NCBI RefSeq assembly: GCF_001540865.1
Contig: NC_033631.1
Coordinates: 4,795,732 to 4,859,731 of the forward strand
From: Ananas comosus
Taxonomy: Eukaryota; Streptophyta; Magnoliopsida; Poales; Bromeliaceae
Reading direction: 5' to 3'
DNA: 64,000 bases
How positions within the stretch are numbered: the stretch's first letter is position 1; each line of letters opens with the position of its first letter. Below the pieces are notes generated by a model, which was not told the DNA's origin, did not search any database, and worked only from the letters and a program-made list of their open reading frames with translations. This document shows, one piece after another, positions 33,168 to 44,769 of the stretch. A program made the position numbers and the translations under genes.

Positions 33168-36100
33168 TGTCACGCCCCGGGGTCCCTTTTAGTTTAAAAG
33201 GTAGCGGAAAAGCGTCTAAATTTTTTTTTTTTTGAAAATCTGACCCCAGAGTGTGCCAGATCCGCCACAAATACAGGAGCTCCACTGTTCACACGGACAG
33301 AGTCTCCCTTGTATTTGCACGGCGTCGCACAAGTACAATAGAGTATAAATACACATACAATCACAACCACAACCAGATGAACAACAAGATAGATAACATT
33401 CATCCATTCCATTCACACACGCAGATATGATACTTGAATTATGAATAACATTCCACATCTATCAGTTAAAATGTTTCCTACCCGGAAACTGATTTTGAAA
33501 TACTAAATCCATAAAACCACAAGGAAATCAATTTAAGAACTAATCCCCACACGGGAACCATTCTTTTTCAAACCAGCTACCACGAGGGGTAGAAAACTGT
33601 TTTATTTCAAGAAAAACTCAAATCCTTTAGTACATTTCAAAACCAATTGAAAACCAGATAATCAGATAATAAAATAGAAACTGAACCATAATATGTCTAA
33701 GTATTTATTCGAGCATGAAGGGTAAAAGGGATAACCGACTCGGGAAGGAGCTCTATCGCACGCTAGACACGCTCCTCACCAGCTGTCCCACTCGGACCTG
33801 CTACGTCACCTGTAATGGGGGCGGGGCGGGGTGAGAACATGTAAACATGCTCCCCGATCCAACGTGGGTACCGAAGCCGAGGATGGCGAGGGGATACTCA
33901 CGTAGTCCCGGAGATAACAAATATACGGATAATGATAGTCAATAACTAAAATAATACAAGTACTGAAATGAATATAAATGAACAACTACAGCTACTGTAT
34001 GTATGCATCAACGGACAATCAATCCAAAAAGTACCCAATCTGAACCACTGCTCTCTTGGTCAGCACAGCAGACAGCTCAAGCAATGCCACTACTACTCTC
34101 TCAGTTGCATATAACCCTTCTAGGGCTCACAGGGTTGTCACCATTCAAACCACTTTTCGGAAAAGAACACTCCTTGCGGTGGATCAGACGCCAGTGTTCG
34201 TGAAAATGCGACGAGTATCGGCGATCAATGCAATATGCTCAATGAATCAACCGTCGCAACACCGACAATCCTGCCCCCCAGGGCCCATCGACCGCATGGG
34301 TCATCATGTAACCAATCGACCACCAGGTCACAAATATGGAGTATGAAACTCGACCAACCAGGTCATGATACAACAAAGGAGAATCAACTCAACCAGATCA
34401 CAGATATCATATGCTGAAGAAATCTACTCTACTCCTACACAAGATACGAGCATGCAAAACCGAGTAGAGTAATACGAGGATAATATGATAAGAAAGTATA
34501 TGATAAGCAATGTAAATGGAAGGGTGGAAGGAACGTCACCGAGCGTGCACCACTGTACGAAGTCGGTCGAAGTACCACCTGTATGTATCCGACGAAGGTC
34601 TCTCGACTGTGAAGAGGTGCAACCGAACCTACGAAAGGTCCACGGGTTAAGGTCTAACCACTGACATGAAAGCTAACTCACAACCCCTGCTAACCAAAAC
34701 CACGACCGATTTCCCAAACCGATTACCAACATAAGGGAAGTCCCGAACTGCACCGGAATCTTCTCGTCGCTCCCCCGTCGTTTCGGACCTCAAAACGACG
34801 CGGGTGACCAGCCAACCAGAGGCTCAGCGGCCCACAAATCAGCCACGAGGCACCTGTCGGATGAAATCCGAACCGAAACCGGCGTTCTAATCGCAGATTT
34901 TGCCGAAAAACCTCCTGGGAAATCACTTTTTCGATTTCCGCAAAGCTTGGGCCTTGGACGATCAGTCCAGAGGTTACCCTCCCGCATTTAAACGCTGTCC
35001 ACAGCATCTACAAGAAGCAGAAGGCCTAAAAGCCACACCGCATACATGAAATTGCATCATTTCATGTGATTTCAGCTTTTCTGGACCGTGCACGCAAACC
35101 GGAGGTCGATTAATCCGACCGTCGTACTTGCTGACAGGTTTCAGCATTTCGGAGGCCGTGCTCACCTTTCGGAGCACTGCGCCACTGCGGTGCGGCACCG
35201 AGCGCCGCGAAGTACTGAAAAACTGCGCGACGAGCGCGAAGATCGCACTAACTCACAAACAGGGCATCTTTGCCGCTGTTGGAGTGAGCACGATGTTCAG
35301 GCACGAGTTGTAGATCATCGTGCTCACTTCCCGAAATAGAAGGCTTCTCGGATCACCGAAAGAGACGCGAACCTCGAAAACAGTGCTGGAACATAAAATG
35401 TCCATTACAGACTCGAGGAGAGCTAGGGTTGGTCGCCGGCGCCGGGAGGCGGGCGTCGGCGGAGGAGGGAGCATCGGATCGCAGGACGGTCCGGGGGGGT
35501 GCTGGCCGCGGCGGGCAGCAACCGGTGGCGGCGGCGGCCGCGAGATCCACTCTGCACACCTCCTCTCGGGTTCGCTTCCCGGCGGCGTGGCGGCGGCTTG
35601 AGGCGGTCGGGTGCGCGACTCTGGTGCGGCGCCGGAGGCCGAGGGGAGGACGGTGGCACCCCGTAGGTGGGCTGCGGCCGCGCCTGAAACTAAGCGGGCC
35701 CGACCTCGGCCCGCACGTGGACTGGGCGGCACAGGAAGCTCCAGCGGCGGCCGGCGGCGCGCGGGACGGCGGGGACGCGCGCGGCCGGGTTGCCGAGGTC
35801 GCCGCGGTCGACTGGGGGGCGCGGCCGAAACGAGGCAGGGCGCTGCTGCCCGGAGCCGGCTCGGTCTGGGCTGACCCGAGCTGGCTGCAGGGAGCCGGGG
35901 GCTCCGGCGGCGTTCGAGGGTGGCCGAGGCGCGGGGCGAGGACGCCGGAGGAGAGCCTCGCCAGCGGGAGGGGGAAGCTGGCTTAGATGCCCTCCGCGAG
36001 CACAATACACGAAATGTGGCAGGTCGGGTAGGGGAGAGCTAAGAGGTGGCCGGGGTGACTTCTCCGCGGCCGAGCAGCCTGCCGGGGCCGGGGCCGCGAG

Positions 36101-36861
36101 CACGAGTGGGCAAGGAGAAGTGGGTGGTTAGGGCACCGGGGAAAAATTAGGGTTAGGGTTTCTTAGCCGAACCCTAAAACCTCATTTATATCACACGACG
36201 AATTGTCGAAAACCCCTCCTAGTCCAATACCCTTTTTACCAACCCCCTGCCAACATGTGGAAAATCCGCATAGGTTCCTCGACATTCGATTCCGCGCAAG
36301 ATCGCCATAAAATATTGGACCTTTTCGCGATTAATCGATTTTGCCTACTTGACCTCTTAGCGGACTTTTCACGATTCCGCGAAGATCCGTCCGTCGATTT
36401 CCGAACACGGATTGCCCAGCCGCGGTTCAGTACGACTGGGGCGTCGAATCTAGCATTTTACTTTGTCCGATCTGGTCTCTGATCAGCGTCAAACCAGCCC
36501 TCTTTGATTCCACCCAAATAACCGCTATGTAATTTCCATTAAACGCCTTTTTCTCGACAACGTGCCTCAGAACCCAATTCTGTAGTGCAATTGGGTCCAG
36601 GGATAGGTCGAGCGTTGAAAACGAGCTATTGGAAGGCTATATTCGGAGTCCCGATACGCGTAAAAGTCCACTCTACTCCGCGCCCTCTCCGGAACTCGGA
36701 GTTACTATTCACTTAAGTCGAACTTCCGGGTCGCGTAACTTCTTCCGTTTTAACTCGTTTTCTCCTGAAATTTGACGAGTACACTTATAATTTATTTACA
36801 CACAAGAACATCGCAAACAAAAGGGTTTAATCAATAAATGAAAAAATCTCAGTTACTTACA
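33168..36861 (-). mobile_element. Solo LTR (3694 bp), minus strand, inserted in element A pol
   Basis: On the minus strand it starts TGTAAGTAACTGAG (36861) and ends CCCCGGGGCGTGACA (33168). Left flank ttcat (33163-33167) and right flank tcatc (36862-36866) share tcat, a target duplication with one base lost. TATA (minus, gatataaatg) is at 36192-36183. Conserved hairpins: GAGCATG/CATGTTC on the minus strand (33852-33835) and ACGTGAGTA/TACCCACGT (33903-33862). No internal region. A CpG-rich tract is at 35400-36130. Related partial copies are at 723-1530 and 14237-14420. Confidence 0.82.
35400..36130. other. CpG- and GC-rich tract inside the solo LTR
   Basis: Very GC-rich with dense CG dinucleotides (ggcggcggcggccgcg and similar), lying in the transcribed leader part of the LTR downstream of its TATA box. 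Several overlapping open frames exist on both strands, but they are Arg/Pro/Ala-rich by-products without motifs. Confidence 0.6.
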
Positions 36862-37640
36862 TCATCTGAAAGTGAGGCATTGCCAGAGGAGCTTTGATGA
36901 GTTAGACACGAGGTTGAACGTCAGGCTCTATCGTGCTCCTTACCTGTGATGGGGGAAGGATTTTTTGTGATCTACAGTGGATGCATCGCAACAGTGCGAT
37001 CCTGGGCTTTTTTTTTTTTTTTTTGGTTTTGGGGGGGGGGGGGGGGGGGGGGGGGTTTTTTGCTGATGCAGCATGGTGGAGTAATGGGCTTATGCTTCAC
37101 GGCAGTTAAGGATTATGAGCAAGAATTAGCCCTAACGCATAAGGACTTGGAGCTTGCTGCGGTAGTCCCTTTGCATTGAAGCTTGTGGCGGGCATTACTT
37201 GACAGGCGAGCACTGCGTAGGTTTTTTACTGATCATAAAATCTCAAGTATCTGTTCACGCCAGAAAGGAGTTGAATCTGAGCAGCGCACGGTGGTTTGGC
37301 ATTGCTGAAGGACTATGATACTAGCTTCTCCAGTATAATCATGCCCGGCGAGCAAATGTGGTGGCAGATGCGTTGAGCAAGGAAGGCAGTGGCAGAGGCT
37401 GGAGCATGTTGATCACTTCGCAGAGATGTTACTCGAGGAGCTGGCGGCGGCTGAGACTCGGGTAGTGTCCTCCCAGGATTTACTTGCGAGACTGATGTCC
37501 TATGATCTTGCAGCCTCACTCTGTTGGATAACACGGATTTCGACGAGAATCAGAGTGCAGACCCCGGCACTTGTGAGGATTCGAGAGCAGCTTGAGAGGG
37601 ACAGGCCGAGGGCTTTCGTTGTGGACTAGTCGGGAGTACT
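36862..37640 (+). pseudogene. pol: Element A RT connection and RNase H (heavily frameshifted)
   Basis: Pieces of the gypsy RNase H occur in several frames: 'FVIYS' near 36965, 'KDYEQELALTHKDLELAAVV' near 37110-37160, 'TDHK' near 37230 and 'VVADALS' near 37360. Runs of 17 T (37008-37024) and 25 G (37031-37055) interrupt it. The frame changes roughly every 50-100 bases, far more often than in 31673-33167 of the same gene. Confidence 0.75.
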
Positions 37641-38329
37641 CGCGGTACAGGGACCGTACTGTGTAACCTTGGATCCAGAGATCGCGAGGGATTTTGAGAG
37701 AGGCTCAACTGTTCACCTTATAATTACGTTCAAACCCGGGTGGAACAAGATGTATAAGATTTAAAGGCTCAGTTTTGGTGGACATGGAATGAAGAGGGAC
37801 TTGGCAGATTTTGGCTTAGTGTCTGACACTTGTCACAGGTAAAGGCCGAGCATCAGGTACCTGCTGGCAAGCTTCACCAGAGTGTGCCAGTGCCAGAGTA
37901 AAAATAGCAGCAGATCACGGTAGACTTTTCGTCGAATTGCCTGAAGAAAAAAAAAGCAGCAGGTGGTTTTTTTGATGCGATTTGGGGTGATACGTGGACA
38001 GACTGAACCAAGTCTGCTCACATTTCCTACCAGTGGCGACAACTTTGGTCCAAGAGAGAGAACCTCGCTCAGTTGTACCTTGGAATGAGATAGTGAGGTT
38101 GCATGGCGTGCCCTACTTCGATAGTATCCGACTCGAGGACCCGAGGTTCGTCTCGCACTTTTGGAGGAGTCTTCAGACGGCCTTTGAGGCACTCAGTTTG
38201 CAGTTCAGGCACATGCGTTCACCCCACAGACAGATGGTCAATCAGAGCGCGGACCATTCAGACTCTAGCGACATGCTGAGGGCCCTTGTCCTGGAACTTT
38301 GGAGGAGGGTGTATTCGGCATTGAAGACT
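37641..38329 (+). pseudogene. pol: Element A integrase, N-terminal and core (heavily frameshifted)
   Basis: Recognisable in order across frames: the zinc-binding/WWP.M region (about 37765-37830), 'HQ..VPEWKWE.ITVDF'-like sequence (37870-37930), 'DRL..V.SHFLPV' (38000-38040), 'IVRLHGVPY' and 'DPRFVSHFWRSLQTA' (38088-38180), then an H-P-Q-T-D-G-Q-like stretch (38219-38245). It breaks off at 38329 where element B is inserted and resumes at 54708. Confidence 0.75.
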
Positions 38330-38334
38330 GGTTT

Positions 38335-39706
38335 TGCTGTAATACTTCGAACTTTCGCAAACTGTGAAATCTGGGGTTGGAATATGTGATTGGAACTCTT
38401 CTACAACTTTTGTAAGGATTCTTGAGAGGCTTCACGCAAATTAACTGGAGGCAAGCAGATAACTGGAAATGAAGTGCATTGAAATTGCATTATTCTTTTT
38501 CCAATGGCTCTGAAATTGGTCATTAACGAATTTCGAATTGTGGGAATGGTAAATGAAACGCACCCTACATATCTAAAGGGTTTGGAACACTAGTTTTTGG
38601 ATCAAGTTGAGGGTGATTTGAAAAGTTAAAGCAAGATAAGGTGGCATTTGCCATGAGCGAAATTCGCATTTCTGCAATTGGTGTACCGGGTACAAGACAT
38701 CACCACTGTACGCGGTACGCAAGCAGCAGCAGGCAGCAGCTGCTGGCGTGGCTTTGAGGATATTTTGGTCTTTTGCTTTGAGCTATCCCTAAATCGCTGC
38801 CCAGCTCGACCCTCCCGTGGATATAAAACCAAGACCATACCCCTGACTCTGATACACAGGGTTGACAGGCTTCTTTCCCTCTTTCTTCTCTCTAGGGTTT
38901 CTCGTCTCTTCGAGTAAGAAATCTCGTCGAGTTAAGCGTACTATTTTCGGACGTTTGTGCACGCGCATAAAGCTGGTTTGTGTACTTTGGAGCAGCTATG
39001 AGTGGATGAGAGGACTCGCATGGGAAGGTATTTGCAGCTCCAAGTCTCAGGGAAGCTGAATTGAGAGTCTCGTGAGGTACAACAAAGCTGGTTTCTCCTC
39101 TCTAGTTTGAGATTAGTGAATAGTTTTTGATGTTGTCTCAGATCTTGCTATCAGCTGCGTTTGAGATGGTTTTAAAGTCACAATTGAGGAGTGGTTTTGC
39201 TGTAATTCTTTCACGAGCCCAAATGTCAGAGTTAAAGCCTTCGAGGTAATTTAATTAGATTTTTCTGCTATTTCAATGATGAAAACGATGATATTAGCGA
39301 AGTCATCGATGCGATTTTGGATTTTGCTAACGCGGTTTTCCAAATTAAGTTTTGAGCTGAATTTGGTGACCTTGGACTGGTTTAGAGGGTGTTTTCAACC
39401 TGGGTAAGTTGAAAATTTCAATTAGAAATTGATTAAGTAAGATTCGTGATAACTACTACCTAGTATAACGAAATATTTGATGTCGTTTTGATGAATGTTA
39501 CGACGAGGCTGCGATTGACTTTCAGATGTTAATCTTTGGCTGAGTGAGAGCAATTAGAGCTTACACTTGAGGTATAAACTAGCCACAAATATAAGGAATT
39601 TTAAGCCTATTACTTTATACTAAGCTACAGAGTGTGTGTGCAATTGGACCATTTCGTCTGAGTTGATTGCGGCCTTCCGTGTTTGCGTTTTCAGCAGAGT
39701 TGGGGC
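38335..39706 (+). repeat. Element B LTR copy 1 (5' ~1.4 kb only)
   Basis: Starts TGCTGTAATAC and aligns with the starts of the other two copies, with many single-base indels. TATA (atataaaacc) at 38821-38830, with degenerate TGTACC.GGTAC palindromes upstream (38681-38720). Cut by the N gap. Confidence 0.75.
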
Positions 39707-39731
39707 NNNNNNNNNNNNNNNNNNNNNNNNN
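39707..39731. other. Assembly gap (25 N)
   Basis: N run between an LTR copy and unrelated sequence. Confidence 1.
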
Positions 39732-42700
39732 TCTAAGAAAGCAATACCGCCAGGAAGGGCAATTTAGGGTTTTAGGGTTTAACAGAAAACAAGGGCTACG
39801 CTCGCGCGGTGATGGTGTATGTCTGTTTCCTCTCCCCGTGCTCTGCAAAAAACCGAACCCCAACACCCCGATGCAAAAGGACAGCTCTAGAAGCGGTTGC
39901 TAGAGGTTCTAGAGAGAGAGCGTTCTAAGAGGGCTTCTGTGAGAGTGGAGATTGTACGCGGTGGGCGCTTGAAGCCGGCAGAGCGGGCAGAGGCGTGGTG
40001 AGGGTAGTGGAAGGAGAGGGAGGTTACCCGCACATGCCGAGAACAAAATGTTCCCGCCGCCTCGTACAACGCCATCCTCAAGCCGGTCCGCGCGGGGTGC
40101 CCGCCGAGTTTTTGGCGACGAAGCGTGTTTGTTTGTTTTAGGAGGGAGGTGGAGCGGAGGGGAGGGCGAGGGGAGCGGATATGGAACAGCGAGTGAGAAG
40201 GCACGAGGTCGGCGCGGGCGGTTTAATATTCCGAAATCGCACTCACGAACTCCTAGCGGATTCACCACCACCATCCAATACAGTGGCGCAGCACCACCCA
40301 GATTGGCTCGAAATGTTTTAGGCCAAATCGACCCGCAATCAGGGCCTCGCAGCTTTAGAGGGTTTGGCATTTATTACTCGAAAAGTGATTTTAGGGTTAA
40401 AGTTTTTTTTTTTTTTTTCAATAGAGGATTTGATAATGATTTTTTAAAAATCTAATGTTTAATTCTTAGATATTAATTTTTAATTTCTAGAGATCTAAAA
40501 TGAAGTATTGAAAATTTGCTATTTCCGATTTTGGACTCAAATTGTCAAAATACGAATTTTTTTTAATATCGTTTTCCATCCCAGCAGGATTGGCTGTCTG
40601 CTTAGCACGGTAACGGCACCATTGCAGCTTCATTGTTGATACGTAGCTGCGTCGAGTGAATGCGTCATTAAACTTTCTACTGTATGCTTAATTAGTACAA
40701 TAGTTATTTAGTTTTTTTATTCCTAATGAGTCTTAATAGTATTGTTTTGAAAGTTTAGTGAAATATTTAAAAATATTGGCCTATGTATAATTATATACTC
40801 ACCAATTAAGTCTTTATACGCGTAAAACTTTCTTATACATATAAAGTAAATTATATCCTTTACGAGAATAAAAATTAAAAATACAATAAATAAAAAGCTT
40901 AATTCCCACATAGATGGTCCGCAGGATCTATTAGGCATAATTGTCATCTAGGATATCAAATTATTGACAATATGGATATGATATTGCTTCGGACTAATGA
41001 GAAATGTTATATATGCCGGTACATCTATTGTGGAGAAATTGATTACGGAGTTTCGCATTTTCTGCCCCTGATTCTTTGAAACCTTTACGGGCGACAAATT
41101 TTTAGAAAAATAATTGTGAAAGAAAAAGCGGATGTCTATGGTGGAGCACAAGCTTGGGTTCCGACTCTGTAATCAATCAGATCTAAAAATTTAAAAATTT
41201 GGAGCTATAATAAAATTTAAACAAGAACTATTTAACTTTTTTATAAATTATAGATTAAAAATTATCTTAATATTTATATTTTTCAAAAATGAGTTTGCAT
41301 ATAAGAAATATTTAAAATATATAAATAAAAATTTAAAATCATAATTTCTTACTTACCTAATTAAGTAGAATTTTAATTTTAATTTCTTTATCTCTTTTTT
41401 AGAGACGAAAGATAAGTAATTAAAAAAATAAAATAAAAGAGAGTAAAGAAATGGAGAAAAAAAATGAGAAAGTATAGATTAAAAAAAAAAGGGAAAAGAA
41501 AAAAGAGTGTATGCTTAATGATAAAAGAAAAAACAAGGAAAAGAGAAAAAGGCCACAAAAAAAAAAAGAAAAAAGAAAAAAAAAATCCTTATACCGCATT
41601 CGACAGAACAATAGGGAAGGGTTTTCGGAGATTGTGTTCAAAAAGAAAAAAAAAAAGGACGTGCAAAAAAAAAACAAACAAACAAAAAAAAAAAAAGGTA
41701 ATTTTGAGGCATGATACGTACATGCCGCCGATAGCCCAGGCGAGTATCGGTCACTGTCATCACGTGATACCCACAAGTATCTCAGCCACGGAGAGTCGCT
41801 ACAAAACCCCCATGTACCAAGCCCAACTTGGGGCCACAATAACGTGTCTTGATTTAGATTGCTTGAATTTAATAAAATTATATATAAATATATGAGAATA
41901 TGGATGCCTTGTCACTACTTAGGTCAGTTTGGTTCCTCAGAAAATAGCGTGGAAAAAAGTTTTCTCGAGATAAATTTTTTTGGAAATCTTTTTTCTTTTC
42001 GTCTGTTGGGTCGAAAGAAAACTAGCTTTTTAGGGAGGTTTCTTCCAAAATTTATGGGAAATTTGACAATTTTTTGTTTTCCTTTAAAAAAGGATACAAA
42101 AACATTAATTTGCTATGAATAGTTCGAATACAAATTTTTTAAAAACGCTGAGTTTGCTTTGAAACAATGGATGAAAAGTCTGAAAAAGATTCCATGAAAA
42201 ATATTCTTGAAAAACTTTTTTTCCTGCTTTGTGCAACAAACCGCAAACACCCCTTTTCTTCAAGGTGTTTGTTGCGTTAAGCCCGTTGCCCTTTTGATAA
42301 GATTTTTTTAACTATTTCCTTTTAGAAGAATCTTCATTTTCGAAAATAGAGTCCAGTGGAATATGTATAATCGTTTTTATAAAAAGTCTTATCTGGGATC
42401 GTGCACAAACCACGACATGCACAAAAGTGTTCTTTGATTTCCATGACAAAGTCTTTCTCTGCTTACATGTATGATCAAGAGATTATCAGAGCATAATTTG
42501 CATTGTCTGTGAAAACAATCCTATTACAAATATATGAATTGAGCAGTTTATACAAATTACTATGGAAGTCTTTCTATCGCTCTCTAATCTATATCTCACC
42601 GCGCTTTATCGTTCCCCTCTCTCTTGACCTTATCAATCTAATGCATCATCTCTCTCTCTTTCTTCTTCATTCTTCTTGTTCTTTTCTTCTTTCAGATGGG

Positions 42701-43980
42701 TTTGTCTATCTCTATCCTTCTTTGACCCTGAATCACAAGTACATTCCCGATGTCTATTTCAGCATTAGTTTTAGCGAACTATTGGATTTATGGCGCCCTC
42801 CAGCCCTTGTGGATGGATGATCAGCATGATGCTATTCTCATTTTTTTGACTTATCCTACCTTGCCCTAGCTTGCCCTAACCAATGCCCTAGCCCAGCTCT
42901 TATGGGTATGTAACGTTTTATTTTCACCAGATTAGAGGTGGAATTGCTTTTCCATCAACCCCTACTCTCTGCGGCTTATGTAGAAAAGCAAAGGGCCCAA
43001 GTGTCATTTCCATAAATTTAATAAAGTGAGAGAGATTTACAAGTTGTATATCATGTGGTGTATAGGATATACGTCTATGCTCTACGGTCACCTCCCCCTT
43101 CTGCTTTATTACTTTACTAGGGAGGATTGATAATTGCATCACTTTTCTCTTGCACTGTCCAATGATATAGTTGCTCACGGCATCATTAAGGGCTTATCCT
43201 GCCTCTAATGCTTGAATCTACTTTTAGCTTCCTATTCTTTTTCCTCCTTGCTCTCGATTATCCTCTCTCTCTCTACTTTCTATATCTTCTATCACCTCTC
43301 TGCTATTCTTGTGGCTTCTCGAGCGAGACCCCATGCACGATAAATTCATTTATAAACTGTGTGCAACTCTCTTTAAAAAACCAGCACAATATCTCTCCTC
43401 AATTCTTCAAACTTAGAAGGTATTGCTTCTCTTTTAATTTTTCTATTTGTCATAAAAATAAATTTAAAGGTCCACTAAAATCATTCACCTTTTACTGTTT
43501 GATAGGTATTATATTTCCTAGCAACTGTTTATCTGGCTTCAACCGAAGGTATGACACTTTTGATTATCTTTTATTGTTTGTAAAAGATAATGTAATGTGC
43601 AATCATCTACTTTTACTATTTGATAGGTTTCCTATACTCATCACTATGGTCTATTGCCTTATAGTTCTGTTTCTCCTATCCGCACCTTGTGTGTCTCTTA
43701 ACTGCTGCACAATAATCCCCTTTCCGGTGGTTGTTCCAATAATCACGTTTTTATCACTATTGAGTATTCGTAACATGCTCTAAGCGATGGCTATTTTGCT
43801 ATCATGTTGCGCTTTCATATATTTTCAATTATTTTATTTGTATGTTCTAGCTATGCATTCTAAAATTAGAAATGTTACTAGTTTTTGTCCTCTATTTCTA
43901 TTCATCTCTGAGCGTTCTATTTAAAAAATCTCTTTTAGGAAAGGCTAGCTGGAAATATGTAAATTTTTTTTATCGAAATA
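39732..43980. other. Unassigned sequence, possibly misjoined
   Basis: It does not continue the LTR to its left. 39740-40380 is moderately GC-rich with an 'aaaccctaaaaccctaaatt' leader-like phrase on the minus strand and a minus open frame (39909-40370) without motifs. 40400-41400 is A/T-rich; 41455-41700 is an A-rich polypurine tract; 41930-42260 has short inverted words (gtgtttgttgcg) like small DNA elements; 42580-43780 is T/C-rich with a hydrophobic plus frame (43208-43783) that I do not believe is a gene. No retrotransposon domain was seen. Confidence 0.35.
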
Positions 43981-43984
43981 CCTT

Positions 43985-44765
43985 TATAAGAATACCCACG
44001 GACGCTACAAAGGACCCGCCACAAAAGGATCCCCTGTATAACGGACAGGAGTCTCTTATACATGCACGGCATAGCAACTCAAACATAGTCGCCACCAATA
44101 CACAAACGCCATAACACAGAATAACATAATGACATATGAAAACTCATGATTCAAATACATCATTATATTTAACAGTTACGAGTAAAAAAATTAACAATTC
44201 AGCCGAATATTTAGTAAATTCAACAATGACAAATCTGAATGCCTAACTATCTACGTATCATACCTCACGACCGTCCAATCCTCACGGTCCGCAAAACCTG
44301 GAAAAACGTGAGGATGAGACATTAAACACGTCTCCCCTTCAGTGCGGTACCCGCAAATCGACGAACGTTGACGGAGTACTACATCGACAAGACAAAGAGA
44401 TAGATCAAGAAATGAACAGATATCGTTAAGGTTATAGCATTAGTAAATAACAGCAATGAAATAATGAAAAATGACCCTACTAAGTAGAAAACAATAACTA
44501 GGCATAATCAACAGGTATAATGGGTAGTAGGGCATAATGGCTAGGAAGGAATTACAACTTTCATCAGTATATAACTATCTACTACTGCAACTAACCATAA
44601 ACATTATAATCGCATTAACTGGTGACCACCGATACCCCACACGCCCACCCAAAACCATGTTGTATTGTTCGTAAGATTCAGGCTAGCCACATCTGCTGGC
44701 CCACCTGGTATATAATATAAGCTAAGGACCTTGTAGGCTCACGGGTCAAATGTACGATTCACTTT
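43985..44765 (-). mobile_element. LTR 3' fragment of another chromovirus-like family, minus strand
   Basis: The minus strand contains the conserved hairpin GAGACGT...ATGTCTC (44334-44316) followed by CACGTTTTTCCAGG, the same layout as in other LTRs here, and 'gtataagagactcctgtccg' near the end, like 'acagagtctccc' in related LTR ends. No clean termini. Confidence 0.5.
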
Positions 44766-44769
44766 CCTG

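Noticed and set aside
35253..36005. 250-codon minus-strand frame and overlapping plus frames
   Set aside because: Arg/Pro/Ala-rich, inside a GC-rich LTR leader, with several equally long frames on both strands and no motif.
39760..39785. Telomere-like ttaggg words
   Set aside because: Only two imperfect copies (ttagggttttagggttta), as in many plant gene leaders; not a telomeric array.
39909..40370. 153-codon minus-strand frame in GC-richer DNA
   Set aside because: No recognisable domain; the overlapping plus frame is equally long; next to a suspect join.
41464..41895. Lys-rich 143-codon frame
   Set aside because: Translation of an A-rich tract.
43208..43783. 191-codon hydrophobic frame
   Set aside because: Leu/Phe/Ser-rich translation of T/C-rich DNA, no family motif, no splice or promoter support.
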